A DNA stretch of 64,000 nt from an uncultured Oscillibacter sp. (lineage in GTDB: Bacteria; Bacillota; Clostridia; Oscillospirales; Oscillospiraceae), in the NCBI GenBank assembly GCA_900544615.1, contig UQVS01000007.1, forward strand, positions 1 to 64,000, read 5' to 3'. A program made the position numbers and the translations under genes. This document shows, piece after piece, positions 61,201 to 64,000 of this stretch. Within the stretch, counting starts at the first letter, position 1. Every line of letters starts with the position of its first letter. The notes below the pieces were generated by a model. That model saw nothing but the letters and a program-made list of their open reading frames with translations. It did no database searches and was not told the DNA's origin.

Positions 61201-62523
61201 TTGAGCTATAATGTATCATTCATTTCCCTTGGCTGCGCCAAGAATCAGGTGAACTGCGAGCAGATGATGGCTCTGTGCGCCGAGGCGGGCTACTCCATTC
61301 AGGCGGAGCCCGCGGGCTGCGACGTGGTGGTGGTGAACACCTGCGGCTTTCTGGCGTCCGCCTGCGAGGAGGCCATCGAGAACATTTTAGAGATGGCGGA
61401 GCTGAAAAAGGCGGGGCAGGTGAAAAAGATCTTAGTCACCGGCTGCATGACCCAGCGCTACAAGGGGGACATCTTCAACGAACTGCCTGAGGTGGATGGC
61501 CTGCTGGGTACCGGCAGCTACGGCGACATTGCCACGGCCATTGCCGAGGTGATGGAAAAGGGCGAAAAGCCCTGCCATCTGGGGAATATCCACACCGCCA
61601 ACCAAAGCGGTGAGCGCATTTTGTCCACGCCCCCGTGGTACGCCTATCTGCGGATCGCCGAGGGCTGCGACAACCACTGTGCCTACTGCGTGATCCCCTC
61701 CCTCCGTGGCAAGTACCGCAGCCGTCCCATGAACGAGCTGCTGGACGAGGCGGCGGAGCTGGCCTCCGCCGGGGTGAAAGAACTGATCGTCATCGCGCAG
61801 GACATCACCCGGTACGGCACGGACCTCAACGGTGAGCATCAGCTGGCGAAGCTGCTGAAAGAGCTTTGCAAGCTGGACTTCCATTGGATCCGGCTCCATT
61901 ACCTCTATCCCACGGACACCACTGACGAGCTGATCGACGTGATTGCCAGCGAGCCGAAGATCGTGAAGTATCTGGATATTCCCATCCAGCACTGCAACGA
62001 TACCATTTTAAAGGCCATGAACCGCCGGGACACCAAGGCAGACCTGCTGGCCCTGCTGAAAAAGCTGCGGGAGAAGATTCCCGGACTGGTGCTTCGCACC
62101 AGCCTGATTACCGGCCTGCCCTATGAGGACGATGCGGCCTTTGAGGAGCTGTGCGATTTTCTGCGGGAAGTGAAGATCGAGCGGGCGGGCGTGTTCCCCT
62201 TCTCCCCGGAGGACGGCACGAAGGCGGCCCTCATGGAGCACGTGGACACGGAGGAGGCCCAGCGCCGCGCGGAGCTGGCGGTGGATGTCCAGTCCGACAT
62301 CATTGACGCGTATAATGAGTCCATTCTCGGCGAGGAGCGGGAGGTTCTCTGCGAGGGCTATGACCCTCAGGCCCAGATGTTCTACGGCCGCAGCTATGCG
62401 GAGTCCCCCGACATCGACGGACGGATCTGGTTCACCGCTGACAGCGAGATCGCTCCCGGCAGCTTTGTGAATGTCCGCCTCACCGGTACCATGGACGGTG
62501 AGACCACCGGCGAGCTTGTGTGA
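61201..62523 (+). CDS. rimO: Ribosomal protein S12 methylthiotransferase RimO
   Basis: A radical-SAM enzyme (440 residues) that methylthiolates Asp88 of S12. The N-terminal UPF0004 domain has SLGCAKNQVNCE, VNTCGF and CMTQRY, which hold an auxiliary [4Fe-4S] cluster. The radical-SAM CxxxCxxC motif is in IAEGCDNHCAYCVIP. The C-terminal TRAM domain starts near 375. I chose the TTG at 61201 because GAGGAG lies 9 nt upstream. An in-frame ATG at 61171 would overlap the previous gene. The MiaB family is an alternative but the LRGKYRSRP and length fit RimO. Confidence 0.94.
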   Translation: MSYNVSFISLGCAKNQVNCEQMMALCAEAGYSIQAEPAGCDVVVVNTCGFLASACEEAIENILEMAELKKAGQVKKILVTGCMTQRYKGDIFNELPEVDGLLGTGSYGDIATAIAEVMEKGEKPCHLGNIHTANQSGERILSTPPWYAYLRIAEGCDNHCAYCVIPSLRGKYRSRPMNELLDEAAELASAGVKELIVIAQDITRYGTDLNGEHQLAKLLKELCKLDFHWIRLHYLYPTDTTDELIDVIASEPKIVKYLDIPIQHCNDTILKAMNRRDTKADLLALLKKLREKIPGLVLRTSLITGLPYEDDAAFEELCDFLREVKIERAGVFPFSPEDGTKAALMEHVDTEEAQRRAELAVDVQSDIIDAYNESILGEEREVLCEGYDPQAQMFYGRSYAESPDIDGRIWFTADSEIAPGSFVNVRLTGTMDGETTGELV

Positions 62524-62567
62524 AGGCGATTGTTTTTCCTTGAAAACCCTGCGAAAGGACGTATATT

Positions 62568-63089
62568 ATGAATTTACCCAATAAACTGACCATGCTGCGG
62601 ATTTTGCTGATCCCGGTGTTTATGGTGGTGCTGTACTGGGACTTCCCCGGCGCTACCTGGGTGGCGGTGGCCATTTTCATCGTCGCCAGCCTTACCGATC
62701 TGCTGGACGGGAAAATTGCCAGAAAGTACAACTTAGTCACGGATTTCGGCAAGTTTGCCGATCCTCTGGCGGATAAAATGCTGGTGACGGCGGCACTGCT
62801 CTGGTTCGTGGAGATCGGCCAGATGCCTGCCTGGGCGCTGCTGATCGTCCTTGTCCGGGAATTTGCCGTCAGCGGCCTGCGGATGATCGCCAGTGATAAG
62901 GGGCGGGTTATCGCCGCCGGTTGGTCCGGCAAGGTGAAGACGGCCAGCACCATGGTGTGCATTGTGCTCATGTTCCTGCCGATCCCCGGCTGGCTGAACG
63001 CCGTGTGCGTGGCCGTGATCGCGGTAACAACCCTGTATTCCGGTGTGGAATACTTTGTGCTGAACCGGGACATCATTGCCACTGCCTGA
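62568..63089 (+). CDS. pgsA: CDP-diacylglycerol-glycerol-3-phosphate 3-phosphatidyltransferase PgsA
   Basis: A 173-residue membrane enzyme that makes phosphatidylglycerol phosphate, the first committed step to phosphatidylglycerol and cardiolipin. The CDP-alcohol phosphotransferase motif DG-x2-AR-x8-G-x3-D-x3-D is seen in DLLDGKIARKYNLVTDFGKF and ADPLADK. Four to five membrane helices are predicted. The start NLPNKLTMLRILLIPVF is typical. AAAGGA precedes the ATG. Confidence 0.96.
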   Translation: MNLPNKLTMLRILLIPVFMVVLYWDFPGATWVAVAIFIVASLTDLLDGKIARKYNLVTDFGKFADPLADKMLVTAALLWFVEIGQMPAWALLIVLVREFAVSGLRMIASDKGRVIAAGWSGKVKTASTMVCIVLMFLPIPGWLNAVCVAVIAVTTLYSGVEYFVLNRDIIATA

Positions 63090-63106
63090 CCGTATGATAT
63101 GATAAG

Positions 63107-63145
63107 AAAAAGCAGCCTGTTTTCATTGAAAACAGGCTGCTTTTT
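63107..63145. terminator. Bidirectional terminator between pgsA and rsmI
   Basis: The perfect 18-bp stem AAAAAGCAGCCTGTTTTC and its complement with loop ATT. The stem ends in A/T runs on both strands, so it should work for both convergent genes. Confidence 0.92.
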
Positions 63146-63161
63146 CGATCCGGCAGGGCTT

Positions 63162-63992
63162 TTACTTTTCCAGCGCGGCAGCGTACAGTTCGTTTTTGGA
63201 TAAACCAGTATGCTCCGCCACCTCTTTGGCAGCGTCCTTCAGGCGGATACCCTGCGCTTTCAAGGCCAACACCTGCGCCACGCCGTCCTCCAGCGTGACC
63301 GCCGCGCCGGTTTTCGGGGCGGCGCCTGCAACGACCAAAACGTATTCCCCCTTGGGGGTGTTTTCCTGATAATAGGCCGCGGCTTCCGCCAGTGTGCAGC
63401 GAATGACCTCCTCATGGAGCTTGGTCATTTCCCGGCACAGGGAGATCCGCCGCTCCGGGCCGAAAGCAGCCGTCAGATCGTCCAGCGTGGTGCGGAGCTT
63501 ATGAGGTGCTTCGTGAAAGATCATGGTGCGCGTTTCTTCTTTCAGAGAATCCAGATGCTCCCGGCGGCTTTTCCGATTGACCGTGAGGAAACCCTCAAAG
63601 GTGAACCGCCCGGTGGGCAGACCGCTGACAGCCAAAGCGTTGACGGCGGCGCAGCAGCCGGGAATGGCCCGGACTTCCACGCCGTTTTCCGCACACAGCC
63701 GCACCAGATCCTCACCGGGATCGGAGATGGCAGGGGTGCCGGCGTCCGTTACCAGAGCGCAGGATTCTCCCCCCAGCAGCCGGCTCAGGACAGCCTGCCC
63801 GGCGGTGACGTGGTTGTGTTCGTGGTAGCTTACCAGCGGCTTTTTGATGCCGAAATGGTTCAGCAGCTTTACGGACACGCGGGTGTCCTCCGCGGCAATA
63901 AAATCCGCGTTTTCCAAGGTCTCTGCCGCCCGCGGCGTAAAATCTCCCAGATTGCCGATGGGGGTAGCGACCAAATATAAAATGCCTGCCAT
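63162..63992 (-). CDS. rsmI: 16S rRNA (cytidine-1402-2'-O)-methyltransferase RsmI
   Basis: A 276-residue enzyme of the tetrapyrrole methylase fold that adds a 2'-O-methyl group to C1402 in the ribosomal P site. It has LYLVATPIGNLGDFTPRA at the start, AAEDTRVSVKLLNHF, SYHEHN, and LVTDAGTPAISDPG. A C-terminal helical extension (KDAAKEVAEHTGLSKNELYA) is typical for Firmicutes. The start codon is close to the window edge, so upstream context is not visible. Confidence 0.97.
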   Translation of the reverse strand: MAGILYLVATPIGNLGDFTPRAAETLENADFIAAEDTRVSVKLLNHFGIKKPLVSYHEHNHVTAGQAVLSRLLGGESCALVTDAGTPAISDPGEDLVRLCAENGVEVRAIPGCCAAVNALAVSGLPTGRFTFEGFLTVNRKSRREHLDSLKEETRTMIFHEAPHKLRTTLDDLTAAFGPERRISLCREMTKLHEEVIRCTLAEAAAYYQENTPKGEYVLVVAGAAPKTGAAVTLEDGVAQVLALKAQGIRLKDAAKEVAEHTGLSKNELYAAALEK

Positions 63993-64000
63993 GCTCAGAC

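Overview
The window looks like chromosomal DNA of a high-GC, low-redundancy member of the Clostridia, most likely an Oscillospiraceae-type gut anaerobe. This is inferred from the gene content: a dnaG-rpoD operon, a citrate synthase of the isopropylmalate-synthase type next to aconitase and isocitrate dehydrogenase, strong AGGAGG ribosome sites, S-layer homology surface proteins, DUF1385/prmC and rimO/pgsA neighbourhoods. No phage, insertion sequence, plasmid gene or CRISPR array was seen.

Layout. 1-970 is the tail of an rRNA locus: the 23S 3' end, tRNA-Lys(CTT), tRNA-Glu(CTC), then 5S rRNA behind its own consensus promoter, closed by a strong terminator. 1000-2700 is a scrap region: a double-HTH regulator and butt-joined fragments of hsdM, an ABC-2 permease and a methyltransferase. 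2823-9802 (mostly minus) holds rpoD, dnaG, a small secreted protein, trmD, rimM and a neurotransmitter:sodium-symporter-type transporter. 9996-17215 (plus) holds vanW-like, sfsA, mntP, a GT4 glycosyltransferase, an E2-fold acyltransferase-like protein whose catalytic histidine is replaced, an AMP-forming acyl ligase, and an HD-domain protein.

17422-22647 is a compact oxidative TCA-branch operon (Re-type citrate synthase, GntR regulator, aconitase, isocitrate dehydrogenase) with a TGTATACA-type palindrome over its promoter. ftsH (minus) and obgE (plus) follow divergently. 26195-29276 is an amino-acid ABC importer behind a lysine riboswitch, its terminator and a near-consensus promoter, so it is probably a lysine importer. 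29566-34331 encodes a 1238-residue VWA/SpaA/SLH surface protein and a DUF11 repeat protein.

34456-41155 (mostly minus) contains a DMT transporter, a PLP-dependent methionine-gamma-lyase-like enzyme and an AbrB regulator in one operon, an SH3-NlpC/P60 hydrolase, a ModE-type regulator and a LysR regulator. The last is divergent from a kdgT-type permease plus a beta-hydroxyacid dehydrogenase. Then come lipoate ligase, a MATE exporter, a DUF368 membrane protein, a 5'-nucleotidase with a LysM tail, DUF1294, and the pseudouridine pair psuG and HTH-psuK with a palindromic operator at its start site.

52263-57119 carries two lipoproteins and a two-component system, whose regulator and kinase genes are separated by a 64-bp direct repeat flanking about 150 bp of inserted sequence. 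57181-63992 is housekeeping: DUF1385, prmC, recA, recX, a small membrane protein, rimO, pgsA and rsmI. I found no clear large undescribed system. The best leads are the His-to-Glu acyltransferase/ligase pair, the self-regulating PsuK and TCA operons, the Cys4 insertion in the VWA adhesin, and the response-regulator 3'-end duplication.
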